Origin: Stichopus chloronotus
Taxonomy: Eukaryota > Echinodermata > Holothuroidea > Aspidochirotida > Stichopodidae
Length of the DNA stretch: 64,000 bases
Direction of reading: 5' to 3'
NCBI GenBank assembly: GCA_021234535.1
Contig: CM037843.1
Location: forward strand, 4,110,820 to 4,174,819
The position numbers and the translations under genes are program-made. Below, in pieces: positions 1-11,295 of the stretch. The stretch's first letter is position 1; every line of letters starts with the position of its first letter. Below the pieces are notes generated by a model. It did not search any database and had not been told where the DNA came from. It saw nothing but the letters and a program-made list of their open reading frames with translations.

Positions 1-1468
1 TAAAAATTTTGCCACGTATGAACTGGTATTTTTTTTTACCTTTTTCTACTAAACGAGAGTATTTTTCTTGTTTTAAGGATTAGAAAGTTTAATATCTGCA
101 TTCACTTCGCGTGGAATAGTACAACAACCGTTACACAGAACACTTTGCAACCGTTGGCGTAGTGTTAAACGTATATTAGGACTTCAAGACTCCACGATTA
201 ACGCTGGTCTTCATGATCAATATGTATAGATATGTTCGCCCCACTTCCCAAGTTGCATGAGGCTGTGAAAAGTAACAGCTTCCGACTTGCAGAGTGTGAC
301 GGTACACTATAGTTGCGTTTGTCTTTTGTTTTAACTTGTAATTGTAACTTGTAATTATTTAGGGCATAACTTGATCATATCGTAATGAATAAAAAACAAA
401 TGAAAGAGAAATTATTATACGCTCATTAAAAGTACGATATGCATAGACAGATACATTTTTGAAGACTATAGGAATGGCTTTTAAGGAAAATTTTTAATCT
501 TGCAGAGGTGTCCAGAAATGAACCATACAAATGCATTTTAAAAAAGAGTGATGAATAAAAGCTGACTAAGGTGGGCAACACAAAATAAAGCAAGGATACC
601 TTTTATCTAAAAACCATTTAAACATTCAACCTACAGTTGCTAGTTTGTATAGAAAACTTACAAAACCCTCTTGCAACCATTCCTCCTCGACGGGTTTCGG
701 TACTAAAGCTTAACCTCTCTTGCTCAGCATGCCCGTGGGTTGTTGGCACATCGGCTCAGCACCGTGGGAGTAGAAACCCAATCTTAACCGGCGGAGAAAC
801 CGTGACAAGGTCGGCCCAGTTTGTTACAACGATGAGGGGCTTATGTTGACCCTCCCAGGCAAAAATGAGACGGAAAAAAGGTTGTTGCCAAGGTTTCGGT
901 TCTACACATGAGGTATAATTAATTAGCAGGAAACAAAAGATATATCAAGCTTGATTAACCTTGGCTGCTAATGTAGGGACAAAAATACCGCCGGAAGAAC
1001 TGAACTGAGGGTGTCATATTGCGGGGAGAAGGTGAGATCTGTCTATTGTTAGAACGACAAAAGAAACAGGACATTAGCAACAAAATCATAGTCCAATTAT
1101 TATTTGGGACATGAGCCTATTTCCTACTTAGGCCGAAGATAGGGATTAGTCAACAATGATTGCAACTGTCTAGTGATGACTGTTTGAGAAGCACTGACTA
1201 TGTGTGAAGCATTATAAACGAAGGCAAGCATGAATGAGTTTACCCACAGAGTTATCTGTAAATCGTTTCATGCATGGTTTACCAACTACGAGCATGAATG
1301 TATCTTTGTGTCTGTACGAGTGTCTCCGCGTGGTAGTAAGAGTGCGTTTGTGGGTCAGTGTGTATCAGTTCAACATTATGATCGCAAGGTTTGCCAAATG
1401 ACCTTAGAATAACGGCAAACGACAGAGTAAAAAATATACAAAACGGGCATAGAACTTAAGAACTTTTA
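1..1468. other. No gene recognised
   Basis: AT-rich DNA with short chance reading frames only. If the adjoining endonuclease fragment once had an upstream reverse transcriptase, I could not find it here in any frame, so the element looks 5'-truncated. Confidence 0.6.
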
Positions 1469-1956
1469 AATGATCCCCCATTAACTGCTAGACGACAGCA
1501 ATCTAACCTTAAGTCCCTTCTTACATCCTCCATTCTTCCCACCACTAGAAACACAGGTAACAAAAAGTGTGGCAAACTCAGATGTCAAGTTTGTCGTTTC
1601 ATTGTCACTGATGAAACTTTTACCCCCCTCCCCTGACGCTACATGCACACATTCGCCCCCCCCCTCCCCTTGATACTGATACACGTAATATAGTTTACTT
1701 ATTGCGATGCAACATATGTGATGAAAGCAACTATGTTGGCTACACGGGCAGCAAATTTAGACTGAGGTTTAATCACTAAAAAAAAAAATACGGGATGAAT
1801 CTTTAAGCTATCCTGTATCAAAACATTACAGCAATGAACCAAATCATTCGTATTTTATTCGGTTGTGATTACTCTTCTGTCACCCAAAGGATAAAAGTTG
1901 AGAGTAAATGGGTAATAAAATTGTCTACTCATTCCCATGGTTTGGATGTTAAGGAA
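1469..1956 (+). mobile_element. Decayed Penelope-like retroelement fragment (GIY-YIG endonuclease domain)
   Basis: This is the C-terminal endonuclease region of a Penelope-type retroelement, readable only by changing frame. The first segment (1469-1633) encodes NLKSLL followed by the Cys pairs CGKLRC and CQVC, then meets a TGA at 1634. A C-rich expansion follows. The second segment (1684-1776) has the GIY-YIG core NIVYLLRC..YVGYTG and the Arg-containing FRLRFNH, then a TAA at 1777. The third segment (about 1812-1850) reads PVSKHYSNEPNHS. The last (ORF from 1834, useful from about 1861) reads SSVTQRIKVESKWVIKL, whose Glu corresponds to the catalytic Glu of the family, ending in HGLDVKE. The order of motifs matches the family. 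At least three frame breaks and two stops show that it is dead. The reverse transcriptase is absent upstream. Family assignment is from motif memory. Confidence 0.75.
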
Positions 1957-4810
1957 GTTCTTTGTATGCACTGGTGCCAAGAAACCTCTAAGAGGCCTAG
2001 GGGTGTTCAGTCATGTAAGGGTATTGCTGGGAATGTAGATCCAGTGTATTTGCCTTTACATAGAGCCGAGTAGACCCTTTATAAAAAAGAAGCATATTGT
2101 TAGTAGTTCTATAATTTATCCCATCTAATAAGTATAACGAAAGTCGAAGTGATAAGAAAATTGGGGAAACTTATATTCGGTTCTCATGTTTGTGGTTCCT
2201 ATATAAGTCAGCCTTATTACCATGCACTGACCTACAAAAAACAATTTATTGGAAACCAGGTTGGACAGACTTGACCACTGACCACGTGACAAAACTTAGA
2301 AAAAAATAAAAAAGACAGAAAATGAAAGAAATTAAACATTTTACCAAAGAAACTGCAACAAACCTCTCAATAGGCGTTGTGGTGTCCTAGTGTGACATCT
2401 TTAGGGAATTGACCTATTTAAAATGACAGACAAGGGTCAGAAAAAAAAACTCTAAAAATCCAGTAAACATTTGTCATTGAAATGTAATGAAATACTGGCC
2501 TATTTCTGTTGTATATATTGTATCTTCTTTGTGAACCAACATGTGTGGTCATATTGTGGGTTGAAACTAGGACATGACATGTCGATAATGAGTTTACATC
2601 CACCGCTACGAAAATTGCGATGTGTCTCTTGTCCCCCCCCCCCCCCTTCCTTAGAAATGCAGAAATAACAAAATCTTAAACAAATTCGGGAAGGTATTGT
2701 GTGAGTTCTTGTCAAGCTGGGTAAGGTTTTCCCTGGATCGACGCATTCTTTGAGCTTGAGACGACGATAAAGATCGTCTGACTGTTGGGTTGATGATCAC
2801 CAGTCGCCACAGTACAGAATACAGTGAACAGAAGGTGTATAGCTTTTATTATAAGTCTATATATTCTTAAATAATATATATACGTACTTTCTCCATATAC
2901 ATCTATATCATACATATGTACATATATGCATGGATATTTGTCGGCGTAAATGACATGTGAGAATATGGTCCCAGCAGAGCCCTAATAGAAAGACAGCCAC
3001 GTACATGGCTCAAATTTCCAAACATGTTATTTTTTTTGCTTCCTCGGCTGACTGCCAGTAACGGGGATCCCGAAGATATATTCACAGTTTTATGAATATA
3101 GCTTTGTTCTTGACACTCTCTCCAATTCATGTTCAAAATTTATTTATGACACATTTCTTAGTATTCCATACTTTTTCTCGCCTACCATTGTTCCGAACAT
3201 GACAGCTCCAGAGGGTGTAGCGTACAATTTTGAATTCCCATACGTTGGACCGTTGTGTGAATTGTACAATGAAAACGTCAGATTAAAATATGATCCTCGC
3301 CGCCGTGGCAAGCACTTTACCCAGTAGGAAATTTTAATGAGTTTTGCGATATTTCTTGCAACATGATCTAAATTAAAATGAGAAGAAAAAAAAAACTCTC
3401 TGTATAACCGACAGGCGACGACTTTTTCGAAATTACGTCACACTTTGGTTGCACCTCCGACGTATTCGTCAAAATTTTTGATCTTTCCCTCAAGTTTGAT
3501 TGAAACCTTTAAGGAATAAATTTCGATCAAATATATAGATACACATTTCTAAGGGAATACAACTAATACTTAATATTCGATTGTTTCATTAGGCATTATT
3601 TTGATGTAGATTGATGAATACCACAAATTGACAAAGGTACATTATTGTTTCAATTCCCTCTAATAATAACGATAATTATTTCTTTCTTCTTGGGTGAAAC
3701 TTTACCCTTGTCTTTTTCTTGCGACCAATCTTTGTCTTGCAAGCGAAATTAGTTTTGCGTGTAAAATAAATTGGACTTCTTTGAGTGAGCATACTTGCGT
3801 TGATTGGTTTGAAAATGACGGGGTGTACACAGAAAAAAGGAGGGGAAAACATGAAAACGAACATGAACAACTTTTCAAGATATACTTTATGGAGGTAAAA
3901 TATGTTCCCAATTCTAGGGTATCCAGCCTATGTGAAAATTGGTACACCACTATTTTTGTCTTCGATGTAAGTTCTAGTTGGCATGATCGGGTATAACTTT
4001 ACAGTTATAACCTAACGGTTTTAACAGTTGCCCGTATTGTTCGTCAATATTGTTCTCCAAGTTACTTCAGATATTCAAACCGCTCTTTAAATAACTATGA
4101 AAAAAAAAATAGTTCCACAAAATTAATTTCGGCTCGATTTGACAAGTGCCTATCCGTTTTCAAGATCTAAAAAAGATAGACACGCACGTAACACAATAGG
4201 TCAACTGATGCATGCGAGATTAAAATCTAAGGTATTCATGATTCTCGACAGCACATTCTCAACGTAGGTCTAAGTCCAGTATAGTTACGACGGTGTCGTG
4301 TATTAGGTGCGAGGAAATCAATAGACTATACTTATACATAGATATGCTCATGTGCATACACAGTACACACGGGTGAGATTAAAAGACTAATTATCGCTAA
4401 TAATATTATTTGTAATGTGGGTATTGCGTATTGTTTGGGTAGAGGAGGAAGAAGGGGATTGGAAGTGTTGAAGCGACAGAGGCAATAAACTAACAGGGAA
4501 AGTGGATTGAAAGGGATATACACAGTTATTAGTCCCCGCCCCCTCCTTCATTTGCTGTCCCGTCAGTCAGGTCGATGCCAAGGGGGGGGGGGGGTGGGAA
4601 GAGGACCATTTGACTTCTGAACTGACAAGCGACCAGAGGTCACCACTTCAAAGAGAGAACTGAATATAACTTGTAAATATCAGGTAGAAATAGACAGATT
4701 ATTGGTTGAAACTGGAAATGGGAATTGGCAGGCTGGGATAGTAGGAACGGTATACTTATCAGGGAAGTACAATGCTCTGTGAGTCTTTACTCTTCTACTG
4801 TAAAGTCTAC
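1957..4810. other. No gene recognised
   Basis: AT-rich sequence with a C-run at about 2634-2646 and a G13 tract at 4582-4594. The small frames here have no motif I recognise. Confidence 0.6.
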
Positions 4811-4895
4811 ACAGTTACACAGGAAAGGAAAGGAGGTGCAGTAACTTTGATGGAAATTCAAGCAGCAACCCATGAGAACAAAAGACATCAACAAT
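4811..4895 (+). repeat. Dispersed repeat copy A (degenerate)
   Basis: This stretch resembles 5720-5800. Shared blocks include AGAACAAAAGRCATCAAC (one mismatch) and GYAACTYTGATRGAAAT, in the same order and orientation about 0.9 kb apart. It is probably part of an old dispersed repeat. No ends could be defined. Confidence 0.4.
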
Positions 4896-5719
4896 AACAA
4901 TAAAAAAAAAGAAAAAAGAAAACAAACATAAAAGTTAAATTCTTCCCAGAGAGTGAAGATACACTTAAGCAAAAACAAAGGACTTTAAAATATGTTTTCA
5001 GTCAAACGAGATCACTTTCTGTCAAACTTTTGTTTTTGAATCAGGTATTCGAAATATTTGCATATTGAGTAGTTAGTTTGCCTTTCTCAAAAATTTTCTA
5101 CTTTATATCTTAAACTATGCAAGTTTTCATGCTTTAAAAAAACATTGTTCTCTTTCAATAAATCATTAGTTCATTTCAGAACAATATAGACATTCGTTAA
5201 CAGAACAAAAGTTCCAACAATGAGAAATTAAGGACAAAACTATTATACAAATTTGGAGAAAACAATGAAATTATAAGAGGAACTAAAGAGGTATTAGCCC
5301 TAACGGAAAAGTCATACAGAGATCAAAACAAGTTTTCTTCACTGCCCGTATTTTACGCACATATTTTCGGGAAATATTTAAAGCTATTCCCAGTTAAAAA
5401 ATGAATAAAATGAAGAAATGGAGCGAATAAAAAATGAAGAAATATGAAGAAATTTGCTTAATAAATAAAGCTTCTTTGTGCACCTCTCCTTTCTGTTTAC
5501 TGTGAGCATATTGCATATTTACTGCAAACCTGTTAATTCAATGACATGTAATGTGCAAATGAACGTTTTTGTCACGTAATTCATGAATGTTTCTTACAAT
5601 TGTTTACCTCCACATCTTGTTGAAGATCATGCGTGTAGCAAGGAGGTAGGTACATAAGGAGAAGGTTGTTAGGCTACCAGCCACTTTTCAAGGCCCCTGT
5701 TAAACTGAAAATTGAATGG

Positions 5720-5800
5720 CATACCACAGGACCAGCAACTCTGATAGAAATGTTACTTGGAAGCTGACCCGAAAGAACAAAAGGCATCAACGACAAAAGA
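5720..5800 (+). repeat. Dispersed repeat copy B (degenerate)
   Basis: Partner of 4811-4895, with the same two blocks in the same order. The intervening DNA is not similar. Confidence 0.4.
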
Positions 5801-6077
5801 AGTAAAACATGAAATAGTTATTTGTAACACTTGATTTCTTGATCAGCATTTCTTGACATACATTTTCCAGTGAACTGGATATTCAAGCACAAATGTATGG
5901 CATACAAATATATATTTATGCTACACTAATGCAGATGTAACTATCATTATGCGTATTTAGATCAATGGGCACCGAGCCTTTTACTACCTTCTGTCATCCT
6001 TCAAACTGATCGAATTGTTTCAATTTAATGAAATGGGAGGAGGAGAAAAGAAGATAATTAAACCGTAAGGTGACTTT

Positions 6078-6180
6078 GAAACGCTACTTGAGTGCGCTGT
6101 CGCCTCGAGATGTCCGTGACGTCAGGACGAGTGGCGGAAATCTACAAATTCACGAAGTTCCGTTTAATGTATGGACCGGT
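6078..6180. promoter_or_regulatory. CpG-rich patch with CRE palindrome
   Basis: About a dozen CpGs fall in 100 bp, against CpG-poor surroundings. In the middle lies TGACGTCA (6117-6124), the full cAMP-response element bound by CREB/ATF factors. It sits in the near-palindrome GTCCGTGACGTCAGGAC. No reading frame or TATA box is attached, so a promoter or enhancer role is inference. Confidence 0.3.
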
Positions 6181-7510
6181 TGAACACGGGGTAACCTGAT
6201 TCCTCTTCAGGTTGTATAAACTTCATCCTGAATCATTGGGGCTGATACCTTCAAGAAAACAAAGCAAAACCCTCCAAGAATCCAACTAAATATTTGCTTT
6301 AGAACTTGAAAAATATACATTTGAAAAAAAAAAGAAAAGAAAGAAAAAAAAAGGCGCAGAGAGTCAGCGAAGCTCGGAGAGAGAATAAGGTTCGATGGAG
6401 TGAGTCCAAAGCAAGATACAGGGTGAATAGCAAATTTCTTTTTATGTTAAATAGTTGATTCACTTTCGAGCATTTTTGAATGACTGGTACGATGCTTTGT
6501 CAGAGCTAGTTATTTATATAATATTGCGTGAACGTGTTGATTCTGTTTTAAGGAAAGAACGTCTTGCCCTTTTTTTGTTATGTGCTGACATTTATTGTAA
6601 TCATGGGTACACTGCGGTAGACCAGATGCCCCTAGGGAAAGGGGGGGGGGGCGGATTTCAGCAGTTTGTAAAAAAATCCAGATAACAAAATAACAATTTC
6701 AATGAGTAGTATATAGGAGCGAAACCAGCAAATATTTTACATGTAACTCATGACTCCACCCCCACCATTCCCCAACCCGTAGGCTTACTAGCCGTTAAAA
6801 GCCATGTAAAGCAATGCGTACTGCATGCAAATGACATACCGTGTACGCCGGACACAATATGAAAACGTAATGATACGTTTTAGAGTCATATTTTTTATAG
6901 ATGCACTTCTTCACACTGAGTTTGTTCCTAACCACGTGACCGCGACTCCTTTTTTGTCTCTCACATGAAAAAGTTAAAAAGGTGAACTTATAGACCAAAT
7001 CAGACTAAAAGACGAAAATTCTGTGCAACAGTTTTATCTTTTTACAGTCGTCAGCCAGTAAGATGTATTGAGAACCACTGCTTTTATAGGGAAAAAACAG
7101 AGACAAAGAAAACAAGAGAAAGAAAAAAGAGAAGGCAGAGAAAGGGCGGGGGGGGGGGTGGAAAGTTAAAGTGCTTCCAGTCGTTCAGACAACGTTTACT
7201 CTTGGGACTGTTTGCATGAAACAAAAAAAATCAGAAAACATGACAATGCTGTCCGCCACTTTTTTTTTCTTTTGTCTTAATCTTGTGGACTAATGTAACC
7301 GTCATAACCTCGGAGAGACCTTCAACTTATTCAGTTCGATATTTGAGACGATCGCAAACATTCTATTTTTTTTTATTCTTTATTTCTGGTAAGAAGTCTA
7401 CGATTATAGATTATACACTGTACGGTATAGTGGTCTGTATGCCTTTGTATCCCATCAGTGTAGAAAACTCTGCATATCCTGTAATTGTAGAAAGTAGCAT
7501 CCATTGACAA

Positions 7511-7519
7511 GCGCCATCT
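7511..7519 (-). promoter_or_regulatory. AGATGGCGC motif
   Basis: Exact 9-mer on the minus strand, one of six in the window. It resembles the core of the CTCF recognition sequence. Confidence 0.25.
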
Positions 7520-7747
7520 TCAATAACACCACTAACAATAGGACAACGGCTACAGTTTCACAACCTCCTCCGGGTCATGCTTTTCTTCAAGTAAGACCTT
7601 GGGTTCTCTGTTTGCACAAAGTTTTTCTTTTTTCAGTTCTTTCTCCCGTCCTCTCTTTCTTTAGGTTTTGTTCCCCCTCTATGCCTTATCACATTAGCCA
7701 AAGTACTTTTTGTTGCAATTCAAATAACATGAACATGAAGAAGCTAC

Positions 7748-7892
<145 letters not shown>

Positions 7893-8874
7893 TTCTCTTT
7901 CATTTTGTTGCTAATGTTTCTTTACTATTTCAGCCACATCTTTCTCTCTTCGTATCCTGGTTTGTTTCTTCTACTTTTGAATGACCCGTAATTAGCATGA
8001 ACAAACGAAATCCTAGACGAGTCTCCTCACTTTACGATGACATTTGCAATTCATGACCCACCGCTGAAGCATTGCTCAGCGTGGGTTTACTAGCCGTCTT
8101 CCGCTAAATTCTTCAACCAGAGGTGTGCCGTTATTTCTCCTGCTTCACTCTCCGTCTCTGTCCTATTATATGTATACTTTTCTACCTCTTCATGTCTATA
8201 TTTTACTCTTCCTCTCTCCGGTACCGACCGAATTGGAAGAGTCGCGGCCGTTCCAACCGCTCGGCCGATGACCGGAATGTAGGCTACAGGGACGTTTGAA
8301 TCTTTTCGCCTTTTCTTAACTCCATTGGCGTCCAATAGAAAAAGCCAAGCGTGATTTTTGCACCTCTACTGGCGAACAAATTTTCACGTAGTTGGTCTTT
8401 GCAGCTCCCGAAAGTGGCAAGAGTCGGACTCAAATAACATTGAAAGTAATTCGAAGTGTTATCCTTTTCCTTCTGTTCTATTTTTTTTAGTTTCGCACAT
8501 GAGACCAACCTGAGATGCACTGGCAGATGAAGCGTTGACTTTAACTGTTTCAGTTAGTAACCATCCAATGAACAACAACAACAAAAAGGGGGGTATCGTA
8601 AGGGTTCAAGGCTCTCTCCCAGTCAAGATCTGATCATAGCAGAAAAGCTTATTCATGCAAATACCAATAAAGATAAAAAACAAAAGAGAGAAAGAGAAGA
8701 AGAGGGAAAAAAACACAAACACACAAAATAAGAATTGTTTGGTTACAAAACATTTGTTCGTTGTGTCCGCTGTGTGTGTATGTTTATGTGTGTGTATATG
8801 TTTTTTTTTTTTCTAGGACATGTAAAAATTCATTCACGCATCAAATGTTTAGACTGCACAATTGTAAATCGACG

Positions 8875-9249
8875 TTAAAGGGGCTCATTGAGTTGATATC
8901 AGTAAAGATTGCGGTGATTTTGAAGTATACAGACACACGACAATACTCACAATCAGCATAATTAATGAAGTTTCACATCCAATAGTTATATGAAACTGTC
9001 AATTTTTTCCAATTTTTGACCGTTACTTGCTCTGATTATGTGCATGTGAATGTACTAATGTGAAAATGTCTGGTCACAAAGTTTCAAAAACCAAATTTAA
9101 TCGTTGGTTACTCACTCATTAATGTTCCAACGAATGTAAAACTTTGGGATCCTTTTAGTTTGACTGTTTGTCATTAGTATGTGAAGGAAACTTGACCGGT
9201 TTAGAAAAATTGAGTGAATTTCACAAAACAACTCAATGAGCCTCTTTAA
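8875..9249. mobile_element. 375-bp TTAA-flanked inverted-repeat element (MITE)
   Basis: The left end reads TTAA AGGGGCTCATTGAGTTG. The right end, reverse-complemented, reads TTAA AGAGGCTCATTGAGTTG. These are inverted repeats of about 17 bp with one mismatch, each bordered by TTAA. TTAA target duplication is the hallmark of piggyBac-type transposons, so this looks like a short non-autonomous derivative. The interior is AT-rich and has no transposase frame. Alternatively TTAA may belong to the repeat itself rather than being a target duplication. Confidence 0.65.
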
Positions 9250-9814
9250 GGTAGAGCACTGACGGAATAGCATGTAACTTACCTACAGATCGTCATACCA
9301 GACAGGTATATAGTCCATTAACTGTGGCCGGGTCGTTCTTTGGCAGTCTTGTTTCTATTCTTCCTCATTCTCCAAGACATCATTTTATCTATCCTTTACG
9401 TATTTAATTTAAATATTTGTTAAAGACATTTGCTGAGCAAATCAGTTTTCAATCTTTCCACATATAACAGGGCATCGCAGAGGAAATTCTGCATGCCTAT
9501 AATTTGTACATTAATCTTTCTTTTATTCCAACCAAATAATCGACCAGGTGTTACATCTATCTATGAGTAATTAATGTCTGTTTTTAGAAAATTAAATCAG
9601 CCATTCAGGGATATCTATCACTGACTTAACTCATTTTTGTTTACGAAGTTAGGTGAGAAGGTTCCGTCGGATATACGAACTTGTAAAGTAATGTTTTAAA
9701 ACTCGTTATTAATATGTCTTCGAAATTTGGGCAAACACTCATGGTGTATTGAGACCATATGAAAGGTGAAGACACCAGTTAACCCCCTTCTATAATATGC
9801 AACATTCTGTACAT

Positions 9815-10055
9815 TACATACATTTATCCGTTCACCCATCTATCCGTTTCTTTTATATATTCCTAAAATCATTCGTCCATCCATCCACATGCATAGTCGT
9901 CATCAATTGTTCATTCATTCATCCATACGTCTATCCAGTTTTATACATTCAGTTGTTCATTAATTATTCGTTAATTTATCCATCAATCAATCCAGCAATC
10001 AATCAATCAATCTTTCATTCATTTATTCATTCATTGTTCATCAATTCGTTTCCAG
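9815..10055. repeat. Imperfect tetranucleotide region (ATTC/ATCC/AATC)
   Basis: Degenerate tandem tetranucleotides, including CAATCAATCAATCAATC and TTCATTCATTTATTCATTC. It makes a Ser/His/Phe-rich chance frame on the + strand. Confidence 0.85.
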
Positions 10056-10140
10056 TATAGGCCAACTTTTGCAGGCAAGCACTACTTAAAATTTGTGTGC
10101 GGAAGCGAGTATAGGCACTGTATGCCAAAGGCTGCCGAAA

Positions 10141-10172
10141 AATCTGCCGATGCGTATGGCCTACGTCACGTG
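10141..10172 (+). promoter_or_regulatory. E-box module, copy 1
   Basis: The 13-mer AATCTGCCGATGC is followed by the E-box CACGTG (10167-10172), 26 bp from its start. The same 13-mer and the same spacing occur exactly 540 bp downstream. Confidence 0.3.
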
Positions 10173-10680
10173 AATAGGGACATGTACATGTTGGAGACGA
10201 AGCAACAACATACAGTGAATGGAAAAGTAGTTTATGAAAACATTTAAGTTGTTCCTCCTGAGTTCAAAATAAAAGTTAAAGAGTTTTGTGGAAGAGCCCC
10301 CCCCCCCTCCCGAAAAATAATAAAGTATACAGAATGATGAGGTTTGCATTGAATTGCGGGAATATTGTTGGTTGGTACCATCTGATAAACAGATAGATTT
10401 AACATAACGAGCATTCTTCATTCCTTTTATGTCCTGGTTTTTATGCACCAAACAAGCCTCGGGTAATCCCACTCAATATCATAATGTGCGTCTGCTTTAA
10501 AGCAGTATACACCGAAGGCGTTTTGAATAATATTTTATGGCCTATTCCCCTCAAATATTTTAAGTAGTGAAACGTGTTCTTTGAAAAGGATGTAAAATTT
10601 TATTTATTTTGTTGTTGTATTTTTCTGTTGACCTTGACTTTGAAATGGAAGGTGAATGTTTACTTAAACTGGGTATGTGG

Positions 10681-10712
10681 AATCTGCCGATGCCGCTGAC
10701 ACGTGACACGTG
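10681..10712 (+). promoter_or_regulatory. E-box module, copy 2 (tandem E-boxes)
   Basis: AATCTGCCGATGC again, with CACGTG at 10707-10712 (26 bp from the start, as in copy 1) and a second CACGTG at 10700-10705. Another CACGTG lies at 10801-10806. CACGTG is bound by bHLH factors (Myc, USF and CLOCK types). Confidence 0.35.
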
Positions 10713-10864
10713 ATAAACAAGCCAACTATGTGGGGGAGGGGACGTGCTGGATTTGATCACACTACTGTCACTGGAAAAGAAGCAAAACAATATGCTACTC
10801 CACGTGAGATTGAGATTATAGTGTATCATTGTTGGTATAGGCACTGAGTAACCATGCCTTAGCT

Positions 10865-11295
10865 GTTGGTTTAGCCTATCCCGATATTTTGGCTTTTGGG
10901 TTATCTATCCTCTTACTTCAGTCTGGGAGGGCGAGCAGACCTATCCTGTTATTTTGCTTTTGGATGAGCTATCCTGTTATTTGCTTTGACTGGCATATCC
11001 CGTTGTTTTGATTTTGGTCTAACCCGATCCTCTTATTTGGTTTTCGTCTGACCTTTAAATCTTGTCATTTTCCTTTTTTTGCTGACCTATGCTGCTGGAT
11101 ATGCACTGACTTGTATACTCCTATGTTGGTTTTGCTGACCTATCCTAATAGTTTGTTTATGTACCTTTTGGGGGTTTTAGTCTGACATTGCCTGTAGTTT
11201 TGCTTTTGGTCTAACCTTTCCTCACACCATTTTGCTTTCAGTCTGACTTATCTTACTATTTGTTTGTGGTCTTGTCCATTCTGTTATTTAAGTAG
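10865..11295. repeat. Degenerate minisatellite, unit about 30 bp
   Basis: Roughly a dozen diverged tandem units close to GACCTATCCTGTTATTTTG followed by CTTTTGGTCT. Examples lie near 10938, 11088, 11140, 11200 and 11245. Unit length drifts by several bases, showing an old array. The strong T/G versus A/C bias along one strand explains the lack of stable reading frames. Confidence 0.8.
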
